The position numbers were made by a program, and so were the translations under genes. A stretch of 64,000 nt of DNA from Mesoterricola silvestris (GTDB lineage Bacteria > Acidobacteriota > Holophagae > Holophagales > Holophagaceae). This document shows positions 63,416 to 64,000 of this stretch, in pieces (positions within the stretch are counted from its first letter, which is position 1; each line of letters starts with the position of its first letter). The notes beneath the pieces were generated by a model, which saw nothing but the letters and a program-made list of their open reading frames with translations, ran no database searches and was not told the origin of the DNA. Where the stretch lies: the NCBI RefSeq assembly GCF_030295405.1, contig NZ_AP027080.1, positions 930,001 through 994,000 of the forward strand. The letters run 5' to 3'.

Positions 63416-64000
63416 GCGGCGCCTCCCCCGATGAGGGCGGCGTGGAGGCGCTGGACGGCCTTCTTCGCCTCTTCCGCCTTCACCACGATGCTCAGGTTGA
63501 TCTCGTTGGCGCCCATGCTGATCATCTCCACGTTGATGTCCTGCATGGCGCCGAAGGCCAGGCCCGTGACGCCCGGGGTGTGCTTGAGGCGCTCGCCCAC
63601 GATGGCCACGATGGCCCGGCCCCCGGCCACGCCCACCGTGGCGAAGGCGGAGAGGTCGGCGATGAGGTCCTCCAGGGGCGCGTCGGCCTCCACCGTGAGG
63701 GAGACGCTCACCTCGGCGGTGGCGATGAGGTCGACGCTCACCCGGTGCCGGGCGAAGACGTCGAAGAGCCTGGCCAGGAACCCGCTCTGGTTGAGCATGC
63801 GGGCCGAGGCCACCGTGAGCACGGTGACGGGGCCCCGGTGGGCCAGGGCGGTGACGGGCCGGCCCGTGCGCACCTCGGCGGTGATGGTGGTGAAGCGGCC
63901 CCCGGGCTTGCGGGTGTGGCGCACCGTGACGGGGATGCCCTTGTCCACGGCGGGCTGGATGGTGGCGGGGTGGAGCACCTTGGCGCCGAAGGCGGCCAGC
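63412..64000 (-). CDS. lysC: Aspartate kinase, C-terminal part (runs off the window)
   Basis: About 196 residues are inside the window. The upstream edge reads LAAFGAKVLHPATIQPAVDK, the end of the kinase domain; then GPVTVLTVASARMLNQSGFL starts the first ACT domain and AIVAIVGERLKHTPGVTGLA the second, ending QRLHAALIGGG. The ACT pair is where lysine or threonine inhibits the enzyme. As the first visible gene of the coupled lysC-dapB-dapA-dapD-aminotransferase-lysA-dapE-asd run, it fits lysine synthesis. Any leader regulation lies outside the window. Confidence 0.92.
   Translation of the reverse strand, partial: LAAFGAKVLHPATIQPAVDKGIPVTVRHTRKPGGRFTTITAEVRTGRPVTALAHRGPVTVLTVASARMLNQSGFLARLFDVFARHRVSVDLIATAEVSVSLTVEADAPLEDLIADLSAFATVGVAGGRAIVAIVGERLKHTPGVTGLAFGAMQDINVEMISMGANEINLSIVVKAEEAKKAVQRLHAALIGGGAA

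Overview
This window is chromosomal DNA of a bacterium with very high G+C (roughly 70 percent by eye) and densely packed genes, many joined by 1-4 base start/stop overlaps. The gene set (MotAB, a complex-I-like Ehr cluster, a succinylase-type lysine operon, a double-cubane-type dehydratase pair, secreted M13 and transglutaminase proteins) fits an Acidobacteriota member of the Holophagae (Geothrix/Holophaga-like). That placement is an inference from gene content and composition, not from a marker comparison.

Layout. 1-2750 (minus): N-terminus of a secreted C10/Spi-type protein, a small exported protein, then motB and motA. 2889-8079 (plus): a nitronate monooxygenase-family protein, a double-cubane cluster protein with its ATP-driven activator, and a PfkB sugar kinase. 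8080-11817 (minus): secreted M13 metallopeptidase, a membrane methyltransferase, a small protein. 11971-18893: gluQ, rpsT (minus), then argS-pyrG-tkt. 19351-24977 (minus): a CsgG-SHOCT protein and a coupled RNA-metabolism operon (TrmH-like, RluA-like, RapA-like). 25057-32355: rsmH, serine hydrolase, B12-binding radical SAM enzyme (minus), LysE exporter, a small membrane protein, lysS. 32309-34212 (minus): a copper-buffer RiPP (bufferin-like) cluster made of a Cys/Arg-repeat precursor, an MNIO/DUF692 enzyme and its DUF2063 partner. 34497-37211: an exported protein and a chemoreceptor. 37214-50700 (minus): accBC, nusB, ribH, an unrecognised 414-residue protein, agmatine deiminase and N-carbamoylputrescine amidase, and a six-gene Ehr (hydrogenase-4-related) operon. 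50819-56112: a DUF1275 membrane protein, a broken ABC-transporter ATPase start, and a pair of DUF3857/transglutaminase proteins. 56668-64000 (minus): lysC-dapB-dapA-dapD-aminotransferase-lysA-dapE-asd, nearly the whole lysine pathway in one coupled operon.

Two families of long palindromic repeats lie between genes. Family 1 has copies at about 6852-7160, 11271-11431, 27734-27953 and 56401-56560. Each has inverted arms ending in a CCAGCAGGG/CCCTGCTGG-type stem and a conserved inner stem, with paired base changes between copies. Family 2 (about 10160-10450 and 18905-19320) carries REP-like hairpins around ACAAGC, and the second copy is a near-symmetrical palindrome of about 400 bases.

Most noteworthy points: the bufferin-like cluster with an unusual Arg/Cys repeat core; the Ehr large subunit that has lost all NiFe ligands while its antiporter-like membrane subunits keep their proton-channel residues; the double-cubane pair behind a possible operator; both palindrome families; an RluA-family protein with Gly in place of the catalytic Asp; and a transglutaminase homologue without its catalytic Cys beside an intact one. 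No tRNA, rRNA, CRISPR array or intact insertion sequence was seen.
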